DNA of 64,000 nucleotides from DASYTH01 sp035762905 (GCF_035762905.1 NZ_DASUCC010000171.1:4569-68568), one strand, 5' to 3'. Shown: positions 35,801 through 39,724, numbered from the stretch's first letter. Notes: generated by a model not told the origin, from the sequence alone. A program made the numbers and translations.

Positions 35801-36131
35801 TCACCTCGGTTCACCGGCGGCACGTGAGCGCCTGACCGGCGACGGACAGGGGCCGCAGATCGCGTTCAACTATCTCGGGCAGTGGGACGGCACCGCCAAG
35901 GACACCGGGGACGGTCTCTATCAAGCCTCGCACTCCTCGCTGGGACAGGATCACGATCCCGCCGAGAGGGCCGATCACCTGGTCGAGGTCGTCGGTGCCG
36001 TCCAGGACGCGGAACTGGTGTTCTCCTGGTTCTACCAACCTGACCTGCACAGGCGCTCGACTGTCGAATCGGTTGCCGGCGACTTCGCCGATGCTCTCCG
36101 GAGCATCGCGCGGGACTGCAGGGGAGGCTGA
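16305..36131 (+). CDS. Non-ribosomal peptide synthetase, five modules, ends in an epimerization domain
   Basis: 6608 residues. The ATG overlaps the upstream stop (ATGA) and has GGAG 5 bases before it. Domains by base position: C1 (16420-17720), A1 (17780-19245), T1 (19270-19480), E1 (19540-20870); C2 (20935-22240), A2 (22310-23770), T2 (23800-24010); C3 (24080-25360), A3 (25420-26850), T3 (26885-27095), E3 (27140-28470); C4 (28525-29810), A4 (29870-31340), T4 (31375-31585); C5 (31655-32965), A5 (33020-34500), T5 (34545-34745), E5 (34795-36115). C1, C3 and C5 carry the LSFAQQRLWFL-type LCL start and HHI[VI]TDG, and each follows a module without E. C2 and C4 are DCL type and each follows an E. 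This internal consistency supports the order upstream synthetase, then this one. No thioesterase or terminal C domain follows E5, so the product is not released here. An exporter and an MbtH-like protein follow directly. Confidence 0.98.
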   Translation: MTTPKQSRIDALPAEVQQLLSRRLAGRAERTNAIPHAERAGVLPLSFAQQRLWFLNQLRPGDSEYNSAVGLRLTGELDFDALAAALQGLAVRHESLRTTFDDVDGSAVQIIHPEADFPLTVTDLGSDDLDRVLFEEYSRTFDLRTGPLWRSLLVRVAAREHVLLLTAHHIVTDGASMGVVVDELSTLYGAITRGEPAELPAPAPQYVDFAVWQRARLTGTVMDQHLDYWTTKLADIVPLALPTDRPRPAVRTSAGGVHEFVVGAEVVTRLALLARAHNTTQFTVLVAACQVLFAKYTDQRDIALGTVVSGRDMPELEKMVGFFVNTIVLRSTVEYSTTFSDFLDAVKDVVQDAFAHDEAPFEKLVEALRTDRDPSHNPLFDVMVLLHGAQGESPRFADLDVGRVDVTRRTANFDITVEFQESAGVLGGSIDYNTDLFDPTTIERLAGHLVRLMGAIAADPGQPISRLPLMSGAERNQVTVEWNNTYRECPAGTVAELFAERVRRNPDATALIADEESLTYAELNAQANRLAHLLIRLGARPEHAVGLLMERSVDLVVAELAIVKAGGAYVPLDVRAPAGRMRTLLRETGASVLLTDRAWQSVAHEIHSGHVVSADGDQLPAGPDTDPAVATHPDNLAYVMYTSGSTGTPRGVAVRHQDVVTLVADHRFEGGGHERVLLHSPSAFDASTYELWVPLLNGGQVVVAPRGDLGVDTLRQAITEHGVTGLWLTAGLFRMIAQDGPDCLAGVREIWTGGDVVPAAAIRRVLAACPDVVVSDGYGPTETTTFATSHQMSDIGSVPDSVPIGRPFDNVRVYVLDVALSPVPVGVPGELYIAGAGLARGYLNRPGLTANRFVADPFGEPGSRMYRTGDVVRWTADGLLEYRGRADDQVKIRGFRIEPAEIEGALTQHPDVAEAVVAAMDDHGRKRLVAYVTSTVPDVGDLRSWLKRTLPDYMVPAAFVVLDELPLNPNGKLDRKALPAPVPSPDGEARYTAPRGEVQTTLAEIWADVLGADRVGVQDNFFELGGDSILSIQVVSRARRAGLRLTSQDLFRHQVIADLATSVEKSVTQESVVQRPLTGPTPLTPIQHWFFETVTIARERFAMSMLVELPAGIDEKALQEGLDAVVAHHEALRSRFTLLDGNWCQVVVPPEPAGLLQCRDVSTLDAEAQQGVIETEALAAQAVLNPGAGPLIKAVLLHRGPERRPRLFLTAHHLVMDGVSWRILLEDLETAYRQAASGEPVALEPVGTSFAQWARRLTEHVDAGAFDEDLARWAAVSSAAEADLPVDRVGVNTVGSIRTVTVRLDRDRTDALLRKVPGVYRTQVNDVLLSALGRTLSNWTGRDAVLIAMEGHGREEIVSGVDLSRTVGWFTTMFPVALTVPRDGHWGRVLQSVKEQLRAVPHRGLSYGALRYLRRSPLGADPSPRISFNYHGQWDAAPAANSLYQARGANVGQDHAPAQIRAHMLDISAMVENGELEISWLHSDQLHDDTTVARLAEQMRQALLEIVDHCALPEAGGRTPSDFPLAKLDQATVDRLVGNGSAVEDVIPLTPLQAGMVFHGLMDTTSGAYFDQARLRLTGVSDPEALGAAWQRVVDRTPVLRSSVVWEGVDEPLLLVHRQVTVPTNYHDWRELSEVDRNWELSRVTAEERAAAKDLTKAPLMRVTIARLPADEVLLVWTFHHVLLDGWSLGQVFAEACEQYAAIVHDRPPELPVRRTFRDYLHWLRRQDRSLAEEYWRRLLSGFEAPTPLPFDRQSLEAHRTESTESVHIVLSAEGSGQLRQMGKQNGLTVNTVVQGVWALLLSRYCGERDIVFGTTVSGRPAELAGVETMVGMFINTVPTRVRVDDTQQLVDWLRDLQMQQAESRRFEAVSLTELRSWSDLSGGNTLFDSSVVFENYPFDDTATAGAGIRVTEVQAVDTTNFPLSVRAHLDDRLHVTLSYDPRLFDAHTVERLAAHFEVLLTGFVTDPARSVSDVPMLTETERHQVLVEWNGSACDLPAGTLPELFAAQVDRTPTAIAVTCEGSTLSYEELNAQANRLAHWLIELGAGPERFVALTLPASLDLVVAVIATLKSGAAYLPIDPETPPERVERMLRDTNPVAVLTAAWIGSGLGDETDPVLRCTPDNPAYVIYTSGSTGVPKGVVVPHRNVTRLFAATRDRFNFDEHDVWTLFHSYAFDFSVWEMWGPLLHGGRLVVVPPAVSRSPREFVRLLVDERVTVLNQTPSAFYELMDAPELGALRYVIFGGEALDMGRLREWYDRHGNSAPVLVNMYGITETTVHVTCAMLARESTSTIGVGLPDLTVYVLDPGLRPVPVGVAGEMYVAGAGLARGYLNRPGLTADRFVADPFGVAGTRMYRTGDVARWSTVLDSASAEKSTSAAGQLQYLGRADRQVKIRGFRIELGEVEAALLGLPQIASAAVIARRDETGHNRLVAYVVPGADGDLPNAADFRTALMRSLPDYMVPSAFVPLTEFPLTRNGKLDRQALRAMDVDAVASSGYEAPRTDAERTVADIWADVLGVDRVGMTDNFFELGGDSILSIRVASRLRAAFGAEVSPRALFSLPTPAALAADLPAKTGAPVAATIPAVRRDQHLPLSFAQQRLWFLNEFDPDSAQYVTVFAVRLRGELSVDALGRALSSLVARHESLRTTFVSVDGRPRQLVHPPYELAVAVVEVPGEAELRRLIEDDTTRPFELGRGPLVRVMVARLAADEHALVLSMHHIITDGWSMGVLAEELSLLYDGPGELPALPIQYADFAVWQRERLADDAMREQIEYWRRQLDGLAALELLADRPRLPVQTTNGASREFTVPAGVTAELRELGRQKDTTLFMTLVAACQLLLQRLSGQDDIAVGTVTSGREQPEVERLVGIFVNTLVLRSHIDGRRGFREFLAEVRGTVLDAFANQDLPFERVVDELRPDRDTSRSPLFQVMVTLQNAGNRLPELSGLTVSEYPLPITTASFDLGFEFEEHDDGLRGVVDYNTDLFDADTIDRLVGHLGVLLEAVVADPDRPMARLDLLAGAEQQQLLVAWNDTDVSVPSATFPELFEAQAARTPAATALVFQDTALTFAELDARANRLARHLIDRGAVAERFVAVALPRSAEQVVAILAVLKTGAAYLPLDPELPPDRIDFVLGDARPILVIDSDTAPDGSGADLTDAERARPLAAGNSAYAIYTSGSTGLPKGVVVDHRALTHLAHDHRAEFGAVEGSNRLRVALTSAFSFDASWDGLLMMADGHELHLIDDVLRLDPQALVDYLASRHIDVVDSTPSHVQQLLLAGLFAGERHQPSVLMLGGEAVDQALWRDLSAIDGTVSYNYYGPTECTVDVVWTRLDAHSSPMIGRPGHNVRAYVLDELLRPVPIGVPGQLHLAGSRLARGYLNRPGLTAERFPANPFGPPGSRLYGTGDRVRWTAGGSLEYLGRVDEQVKIRGFRIEPGEVEAALRGNPEVAEAVVVARTDDGHLRLVAYLVPSGDTTPGTLPLRAWLKQSLPDYMVPSAFVVLDRLPMATSGKVDRRALPAPGRQQESDESWRAPRTAVERQLADTWAEVLGVERVGAEDNFFALGGDSILSIQVVSRARHAGLRLTSKDIFRHQTVAELAVVVEADSSLGPAVPDLITGPAPGTPIQRWFLETEQGDPHHFTMSTLGELPPDLDADALSSAVDALVAHHDALRARFTRVDGHWQQEPAPLEHIPVVRHHDLSEAAKHEAAIAAQSSLDVFDGPLVAAVLFTFGDERAPQLFLTVHHLVVDGVSWRILLGDLEVAYHQALAGQPIDLGLRTSSYQRWARQLTDHVLAGGLDDDLAHWVRTSGEASPELPVDRPGTNTVGSTRTISVRLDRETTDALLRKVPEVYRTQVNDVLMSALGRVLSRWTGRERVLVAMEGHGREEILDQIDLSRTVGWFTAEFPVALAVPSTEDWGGVLKSVKEQLRAIPHKGLSYGALRYLSTDSPLRADRSAEISFNYHGQWNAMADARGFYRSWGAGIGQDADDGRLRTYLVDVIGAVADGELELGWTYSTAVHDENTVLRLAEQVMAALREIVAHCGSPEAGGRTPSDFPLAGLNQFTVDSLIGDGRSVEDIYPLTPLQAGMLFHSLMDVESAAYFEQLRIRLSGVPDPRGLGEAWQRVVDRTPALRTRLVWKGVDEPVQVVDRDVVLPIAQYDWRNRSEVDREADLRGLLERDRADRFDLATGPLTRVAIVALSDDEVLLVWTSHHVLLDGWSAAQVFSEVCEQYADGREPAARRPFRDYLGWLSEQDTGQAEEYWRTVLSGFESPTPLPYDRRPVQAHRTQSGESVRIELSVAETSRLHEVAKRNALTVNTIIQGAWALLLSRYSGEQDVLFGTTVSGRPAELPGVESMLGMFINTMPTRVQIHGGWTLTRWLRELQATQSESRGFDFVSLGQLRLWSDVAAGQNLFDSMVVFENYPISEPAIAGAPQVLDVEASDSTNFPLCLRAFLGDRLALDIAYDPALFDADSVATMADRLRLLLNGIATDPSSSLSRTAWMSEDERVRVVLKSWGAQRAVPTATVPELFRKQVARTPDAPAVVGRSATLSYADLDSRSNHLANRLVELGVRPEDRVGLLVESSFECCVAELAVLKAGGAYVPMDIRAPQQRMRLVLAEAGVSVLVADPVWESTAREIHDGQVVLIDTAGSPTGPDVAMHQDNLAYVMYTSGSTGTPKGVAVAHRDVVALAFDGCFLGGAHERMLAHSPPAFDASTYELWLPLLTGGQVVLAQTPDLSVQSLTQAISEHQVTGLWLTSGLFRLVAQDAPSCLAGVREVWTGGDVVPAAAARHVLEACPGLVLVDGYGPTETTTFATSHRMAESAAVTEPVPIGRPLDNMRCYVLDRALRPVPRGVPGELCIAGLGLARGYLNRPGLTAERFVPDPLGVVGERMYRTGDVVRRTANGDLHFLGRSDEQVKLRGFRVELGEVEAVLTAHSTVGETVAVIDDRSGSKRLIAYVVPAAGATIEPSDVRAHAVATLPEYMVPAVITVVGELPLNHNGKVDRRALPAPDSGRSSGEEYVAPRTELERGVAAIWARLLGVERVGIADNFFELGGDSILSIRLVSRLLADRGVSVSPRAVFTNPTVAGLAAVIDADHVGAGDRIPVLPRDGTAVAQSFAQQRLWFLDDFEPGGLDYVALTAVRLVGELSVDAMSEAFTALVARHESLRTTFDSVVGRGVQIVHPPAAVLVPVVDLSQWSRTYIVAELARIMDEEGRRPFDLRRGPLMRPGLVRLAADEHVLTVAVHHIITDGWSNGVIASELSVLYGAALRGEQADLPPLPVQYADFAAWQRGQLSDSVLDERLSYWRRQLAGVAPLELPTDRPRPAVHSTNGAACETVIPAVVTSRLKKLSRERETTLFTTLIAATQVLFGRWSGQEDVAVGTVASGRERAELAGLVGFFVNTLVLRSHVRGDVAFTDFLDVVRETVRDAFDRQDLPFERVVDGVRPDRDTSRTPLFQVMVVLQNTPQEPARLPGIEVEDLPLPVTSASFDVTIEFQEVDGCLRVALTYNTDLFDAATIERLSDHLGVLLGDIADDPGQLVSRLTLLSDAERRRVLVEWNDTDRDVPAVTLPELFEAQVRRDPDAPAVFSRLATGADETVCFVELNARANRLARLLVNRGVGPEQIVALALPRSVDIIVAQLAVLKAGAAFLPVDVAYPAERIAFMLADARPTLILTRRDTVSNLTVTEDVTVLVLDEPSFMSEVDGVRAGDLTDADRISPLLLEHPAYVIYTSGSTGRPKGVVVSHTGLASLSAAAVDRFAVEPGDRILEYSSPSFDVSILELCMSLPAGAALVVPPPGPLLGDQLAQVLADRAVTHAEIPPAALATVPKTSLPDFRTLIVGGDVCPADLATRWAPGLRMINGYGPTESTVSATWSEPLTGSGTPPIGKAIWNTRLYVVDSGLRPVPVGVSGELYISGKGLARGYLNRPGLTADRFVANPFGSPGSRMYRTGDVVRWTVAGALMFLGRTDDQVKIRGFRIELGEVESALLRHPEVGEAVAVVQGERMVAYLVPAPGSATPSTPALREFLGRTLPDYMVPAAFMSLDALPLSPSGKIDRRGLPALTAAPELEVQHVDPSNPTERALAQIWAEVLGLERIGVRDNFFDLGGDSILSMQVVSRARQAGLGLTSKDLFLHQTIDVLAPEVTGSNVVRGQTEPVVGSVPLTPIQHWFFQSHTVNPHHFNQSMLLELTADLDEKAFQQALDALWIHHDALRMRFECVDGQWRQHNAAPEAMPLVQRHGLSDIDDADGHLAAMEKAASEVHASFDLGAGPLLKAVLFTVGAGRKTYLFLAAHHVVVDGVSWRILLDDLDMAYQQAARGEPVDLSTKTTSFLDWANRLGEHVAAGGLDHELDYWASVQDVWELPVDDPHRLVESGTPTAMVSMVLDAEDTGTLLRSAPTVYRTRINEVLLSAFAWALSRWTRHSSVSIDLEGHGREDVLDAVDLTRTVGWFTTVFPILLTVPDGDEPRWRELIRSVRKQLRGIPGNGFGFGALRHLGSPAARERLTGDGQGPQIAFNYLGQWDGTAKDTGDGLYQASHSSLGQDHDPAERADHLVEVVGAVQDAELVFSWFYQPDLHRRSTVESVAGDFADALRSIARDCRGG
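20871..24040 (+). other. NRPS module 6: C-A-T, threonine
   Basis: DCL C domain. The pocket reads D-F-W-N-I-G-M-V-H-K, taken from FDFSVWE, LNQTPSAF, VIFGGE and NMYGITETTVH. This is the classical threonine code. An insertion of roughly 15 residues rich in Ser/Ala lies between core motifs A7 (YRTGD) and A8 (VKIRGFR), about 23398-23445. No E domain, so L-Thr (or L-allo-Thr if modified) is predicted. Its hydroxyl could serve for macrolactone closure. Confidence 0.85.
24041..28470 (+). other. NRPS module 7: C-A-T-E, acidic pocket (basic residue?), D-residue
   Basis: LCL C domain. The pocket reads D-A-D-D-M-G-Y-V-D-K from FDASWDG, VVDSTPS, LMLGGE and NYYGPTECTVD. The extra acidic residues at 239, 278 and 331 suggest a cationic side chain, but this is inference and no published code is matched. 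Core A7 reads YGTGD instead of the usual YRTGD. The E domain start reads GTPIQRWF rather than LTPIQHWF, but HHLVVDG is intact. Confidence 0.65.
28471..31620 (+). other. NRPS module 8: C-A-T, valine-like pocket, L-residue
   Basis: DCL C domain (HHVLLDG), expected after E3. The pocket code D-A-Y-W-W-G-G-T-F-K is the third copy in the assembly line. There is no E domain and the next C domain is LCL type, so an L-configured residue, probably valine, is predicted. Confidence 0.7.
31621..36128 (+). other. NRPS module 9: C-A-T-E, substrate uncertain, D-residue, no release domain
   Basis: LCL C domain. The pocket reads D-V-L-E-I-G-G-V-S-K. It partly overlaps ornithine codes of the D-V-G-E-I-G type, but the last three positions differ, so the call stays open. 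The final E domain has HHVVVDG, EGHGRED and FNYLGQW and ends at the stop codon. A downstream DCL condensation domain or a trans-acting release enzyme is needed. Confidence 0.65.
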
Positions 36132-36137
36132 GTCTCC

Positions 36138-37391
36138 ATGACCGTTTCGCTGTCGCGAAACCGCGACTATCGCCTGTTGTGGATCAGTCAGGCGTTGTCG
36201 GGGGCCGGCTTCAGCGCCTCGATGATCACTTTTCCGCTGCTGGTACTCGCGGTCACCGGTTCGCCTGCGATGACCGGGCTGGTGCTGGGAGTGGCGGCGC
36301 TGGCACAGGTCGTCGTGGGAGTGCCAGGCGGCGCACTGGTCGATCGCTGGAACCGCAAGAAGATGATGCTGGCCGCCGAGGCGGCACAGGCGCTCGCGGT
36401 CGCCAGTCTCGTCTTCGCGTTGTGGCTGGACGTGGCGGCCGTGCCGCACATGGTGGTGGTCGCGGCCGTGATGGGTGTGTGCAATGCCCTGTTCGGGCCG
36501 GCCGAGGATGCGGCGTTGGCCCGGATCGTGCCGCACGGACAGTTGTCGACGGCGGTGGCGATGAACTCCGCCCGCGGCTCGCTCGGCGCGCTGTCCGGCA
36601 CGGCCCTGGGCGGCTTCCTCTTCGCGGCCGGAAGGTTGGTGCCGTTCGCGTTCAACGTGTGCACCCACACGTTGTCGGTTGTGGCACTGTTGTTCGTCCG
36701 CGTGCCGCATACCCACGTGGAACGGCAGCCGGCCCGCCAGCTGGGTAAGGAGATGGTCGAGGGCCTGCGTTGGGTATGGCAGCAGCGCCACGTACGGGTC
36801 ACGGTGCTGTGCGCGGTAAGCCTGAACTTCTTCTTCAGCGCCTACTACATCGTCATCATCGTGTTGGCCACGGAACGGGGAGTGTCGTCGGGCGAGATCG
36901 GCATCATGGTCGCGATGCTCGGGGTGGGCGGCATTCTCGGTGCCCTGCTCGCGCCGTACCTCCATCGCCGGGTGAGTCCGTACGTGTCGATCATCGGTGT
37001 GTTCTGGGCCCTGACCGCACTCACCCCCCTGGCCGTGCTCATCGACAACGGCTTCCTGATGGGCGGGCTGTTCTTCGCGATGGCGTTGCTGCCGCCGACG
37101 GCGAACACGACGATCAGCACCTACCAGTTGCTGCTCACGCCGGATGGGCTGCGCGGCCGGCTGACCGGGGTGATGGGGATGGTCTCGGGCGTGTCCGCGT
37201 CGGCCGGCCCTGTGGTCGGGGGCCTGCTCGTGCAGCAGGTGGCCGGTACCGATGCGGTCCTCCTGATCGCCGCGGCCATCGCGGTCATCACGGTGTTAGT
37301 GACCTGCAGCCCCACTATGCGCACGTTTCCCCGCGACGTGAGCATCGCGATGGACGCATCCGAACCGGAAACGACGAAAGGACGGCAGTGA
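36138..37391 (+). CDS. MFS transporter, DHA3/EntS-like, probable peptide exporter
   Basis: 417 residues with about twelve hydrophobic segments, the usual length for the major facilitator superfamily. The motif-A loop between segments 2 and 3 is clear (GGALVDRWNRKKMM, about residues 64-77). The overall pattern, with a short N-terminus ending in RNRDYRLLW, fits the drug:H+ antiporter-3 group that includes siderophore and antibiotic exporters. It starts 6 bases after the synthetase stop, with GGGGAGG at 36121-36127 as ribosome site, so it is almost surely co-transcribed. From position it most likely exports the peptide or gives self-resistance. It ends one base before the MbtH-like start. Confidence 0.93.
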   Translation: MTVSLSRNRDYRLLWISQALSGAGFSASMITFPLLVLAVTGSPAMTGLVLGVAALAQVVVGVPGGALVDRWNRKKMMLAAEAAQALAVASLVFALWLDVAAVPHMVVVAAVMGVCNALFGPAEDAALARIVPHGQLSTAVAMNSARGSLGALSGTALGGFLFAAGRLVPFAFNVCTHTLSVVALLFVRVPHTHVERQPARQLGKEMVEGLRWVWQQRHVRVTVLCAVSLNFFFSAYYIVIIVLATERGVSSGEIGIMVAMLGVGGILGALLAPYLHRRVSPYVSIIGVFWALTALTPLAVLIDNGFLMGGLFFAMALLPPTANTTISTYQLLLTPDGLRGRLTGVMGMVSGVSASAGPVVGGLLVQQVAGTDAVLLIAAAIAVITVLVTCSPTMRTFPRDVSIAMDASEPETTKGRQ

Positions 37392-37392
37392 C

Positions 37393-37599
37393 ATGGACGA
37401 GGACATCAAGTACCAGGTACTGATCAACGACGAGGAGCAGTATTCGCTGTGGCCCGCAGACCAGGATGTGCCCGCCGGCTGGCGCGGCACCGGCACCGAA
37501 GGGAGCAAAGAGATCTGCGTCGCCTACGTCGACGAGGTGTGGACCGACATGAGGCCACGCAGCCTCCGTGAACGCATGGCAGCCGACCAACTGAAATGA
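37393..37599 (+). CDS. MbtH-like protein (NRPS adenylation-domain chaperone)
   Basis: 68 residues. The family signature is complete: NDEEQYSLWP, VPAGW, then VDEVWTDMRPRSL. MbtH-like proteins bind A domains and help them fold or work, and are found within NRPS operons. The start lies one base after the exporter stop, so the four genes form one transcription unit. It is the last gene on this strand before the debris zone, so it marks the likely right edge of the biosynthetic cluster. Confidence 0.97.
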   Translation: MDEDIKYQVLINDEEQYSLWPADQDVPAGWRGTGTEGSKEICVAYVDEVWTDMRPRSLRERMAADQLK

Positions 37600-37632
37600 A
37601 GGCGGGTGGCTGGCACTCGAGGCCGTTACACC

Positions 37633-37851
37633 CGCCATGCGGTGCCGGTGGGTGGGGCTGCGGGCGTGGTCGCCGTCGGGTTCCAGTTCGACCAGGTTGG
37701 CGGTGCCGGTGTTGGCGCCAGGACCTGCCCGGGCGACGAACAGCCAGGCGGTGCTGGTGGCGAACAGCAGCACCGCCACGGCGGCGGTGGCCAGTCCGAC
37801 CAGAATCGCCCGGCGGCGTCCGATCAGGTCGGACAGCGGCGAAGGCGGCGA
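37633..37851 (-). pseudogene. Fragment of an MFS transporter
   Basis: About 73 codons on the minus strand read LSDLIGRRRAILVGLA, then LLFATSTAWLFVARA and LVELEP, the loop 2-3 and segment 3-4 region of an MFS transporter of the sugar/drug type. The frame runs into unrelated sequence on both sides and lacks the rest of the protein. It differs in sequence from the intact exporter next door, so it is not simply a copy of it. Confidence 0.65.
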
Positions 37852-37985
37852 GTCGAACGCGAGCTTCCCCCAATCCGAGGAAGTCAGGGGTAACTGGCGG
37901 TATGAAGGAGCGGTGGTGGGGGCACGACCCACCCGTTCGGGATGATCGGGACACACAGGGGCCGTCTAACTGACACACGTGATGG

Positions 37986-38215
37986 GTGGTCGTCGGGTAC
38001 ATTTTCGCCGTGGTGGCGGCTTTGGCGTCGGGCAGTGGTTCGATCCTGGAGTCGCTCGGTGTCCGGCGTGCGGGGGCCTACGGCGGCATGTTGTTGGATC
38101 TGGTGGCGCTGCGCCGTCAGTGGGTTACCTTTGTGGGTCTCAGTGTGGACGTGTTGGGTTCGTCTTCGCCGCTGCCGCACTGCATCGGCTGGCGTTGTTT
38201 CTAAAGGACGCAGTC
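37986..38215 (+). pseudogene. Fragment of an actinobacterial multi-TM membrane protein
   Basis: The first frame reads FAVVAALASGSGSILESLG and then WVTFVGLSVDVLG. A shift by one base near 38150 continues with FVFAAAALHRLALFL. This looks like the N-terminal two or three membrane helices of an actinobacterial DMT-like membrane protein. The rest is absent. Confidence 0.5.
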
Positions 38216-38832
38216 TCATGGTCGCCGCCGAAGGCGGTTCCTGACAGCGCGGCAACCACATAGTCGAGCCAATCGGCGCGGCTCCAAGAACAAGATCCGA
38301 GTCACCGTCAACTACCAGCAGCAATCACTGTTCGACCCTCCGTAGAGCGGTCGCGGGCCCAGGCGCGGCTCGACAGTCGGGATGTCCTTGTGGGTCGGCC
38401 ACGTCGCCGGCGGCGGTCGTTCGCGGGAGTAAAGTGGTCTATGGCGCGAGCCTGCATGACTGCGACGATGAGAGGTCGCTCAGCCGGACCGTACTTGATC
38501 TGCGGAAACGCTACTTGACTAAATAGCGTCTATGGAAAAGTCTCCGGGAGAATCTGAGACCCGAAAACTTGGCGTGTTACGCTTCTCGGCGTGCTGGACA
38601 AACGGCTCTGAGTACAGCGCTGAATTCGATCCGCCTGGGGGTCAAGGGGTCGCAGGTTCAAATCCTGTCAGCCCGACGGCGAAGCGGGGTTTGCGCAGGT
38701 CAAGGCCTCGCGAACCGCCCTCGGTGATTATCAGGCTCGATGCGTAACAGTGTCATCATGGCGTACAGCGCTCGTAGGCCCATTTGACTCGGTTGGACCC
38801 CTTGGCTCCTGTGGGCCGCGGAATTTGACTAA
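38216..38832. other. Non-coding boundary stretch
   Basis: I see no convincing gene. A short frame near 38285-38345 ends NYQQQSLFDPP and may be the tail of some lost gene. The only structured signal is the tRNA-like T-arm at 38652-38676. The stretch ends at the left end of the IS5-family element. Confidence 0.5.
38652..38676 (+). other. tRNA T-arm and 3' acceptor-like fragment (possible att remnant)
   Basis: The stem GCAGG (38652-38656) and CCTGT (38664-38668) enclose the loop TTCAAAT, an exact T-arm geometry with one G-T pair, followed by CAGCCCG-A like an acceptor 3' strand. No matching 5' acceptor strand (CGGGCTG) or D-arm is seen upstream, so this is a 3' fragment and not a working tRNA gene. 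Such fragments are typical of attachment sites left by integrases that target tRNA 3' ends. Confidence 0.5.
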
Positions 38833-38846
38833 GAGGTCCTAACAAA
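38833..38846 (+). repeat. Left terminal inverted repeat of the IS5-family element
   Basis: GAGGTCCTAACAAA, perfectly complementary to the right end. The transposase stop codon (38839-38841) lies inside it. Confidence 0.9.
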
Positions 38847-39659
38847 GTGCGGCGAGCCGTCGGTAGGTGATGATGCAGGTGGCGATGCCGAGGAAGGCTT
38901 CGTGGATGTCGTCGCGGCGTTCCCAGCGGGTGCGGAGTCGTCGGAAGCCGTGGTACCAGGCAATGGTGCGTTCGACGACCCATCTGGTGGTGCCCAGGCC
39001 GGATCCGTGCGGTTGGCCGCGGCGGGCGATTCGGGTGCCGATTCCTTTGGCACGCAGGAGCCTGCGGTATTTGTCGTGGTCATAGGCGCGGTCGGCGAAG
39101 ACCACCTGGGGGCGGCTGCGGGGACGGCCACGTCGCCCGGCGATGGGTGGGATGGCCTCGATCAGTGGCAGCAGTTGGGTGACGTCGTTGCGGTTGCCGC
39201 CGGTGACCGAAGCCGCCAACGGGATGCCGCCAGCGTCGGTGATCACATGGTGTTTGGAGCCCGGCCGGCCGCGGTCGACCGGGCTCGGTCCGCTTTTGGG
39301 CCTCGTTTGAGCGCCCGCACGTGCGAGGAGTCGATCACCGCCCGGGAGAAGTCCAGCGCATCGGCCGCGCGCAGCTCGGTCAGCAGGACCTGGTGCAACC
39401 GGTCCCACACTCCGGCCTCGTTCCACGCCGCCAACCGGCGCCAGCAGGTCATGCCCGACCCGAACCCCAACTCTTGGGGCAGATACTCCCACTGGATCCC
39501 GGTGTAGAGCACGAACAAGATCCCGCACAACACGCGGCGGTCGTCCAACCGCCGCCGCCCCGGGTGTCGTGCTCGGCGCGGCACCACCGGAAGCAACGGC
39601 TCGACCCGATCCCACAGACCGTCGGTCACGATCCACGGCGGCTGCTCGCCCCTGCGCAC
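38839..39659 (-). CDS. IS5-family DDE transposase, orfA/orfB with programmed -1 frameshift
   Basis: Frame A (39659 down to 39243, 138 aa) starts with ATG and reads WDRVEPLLPVVPRRARHPG, GIQWEYLPQELGFGSGM and VIDSSHVRALKRGPK, the N-terminal half with the first catalytic Asp. The other frame, ending at 38839, carries PGSKHHVITDAGGIPLA, VVFADRAYD (second Asp) and the ER-x-IAWYHGFRRLRTRWERR-type end with the catalytic Glu. The two join at CCCAAAAGC, where a -1 slip on A-AAA keeps the protein continuous. This layout is usual in the IS427 group of IS5. Confidence 0.88.
39294..39297 (-). other. Probable -1 ribosomal slippage site of the transposase
   Basis: On the minus strand the codons CCA AAA are followed by G. 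Slipping back one base after AAA gives AGC GGA CCG, which continues into the conserved C-terminal half of the transposase. Confidence 0.7.
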
Positions 39660-39707
39660 CGCATAGTCCTACCAACCAAGATCAACACACGCAAGTCCCA
39701 AGATCAT

Positions 39708-39721
39708 TTTGTTAGGACCTC
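39708..39721 (-). repeat. Right terminal inverted repeat of the IS5-family element
   Basis: TTTGTTAGGACCTC on the + strand, the exact complement of the left end. It is followed by TAA, which also precedes the left end. Confidence 0.9.
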
Positions 39722-39724
39722 TAA

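Larger units (their letters stand above)
38833..39721 (-). mobile_element. IS5-family insertion sequence, 889 bp, apparently complete
   Basis: The ends are perfect 14-bp inverted repeats, GAGGTCCTAACAAA at 38833-38846 and its complement at 39708-39721. They are flanked by a TAA direct repeat (38830-38832 and 39722-39724), a likely 3-bp target duplication. The transposase is encoded on the minus strand in two overlapping frames joined by a probable -1 frameshift. The intact repeats and frames suggest a recent insertion. Confidence 0.88.

Noticed and set aside
36000..36131. A thioesterase at the end of the second synthetase
   Set aside because: No GxSxG motif follows the last carrier; the C-terminus is entirely epimerization-domain sequence.
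38532..38747. Small plus-strand frame containing GGQGVAGSNPVSPT
   Set aside because: That peptide is the translation of the tRNA T-arm-like sequence, a known source of false small genes.
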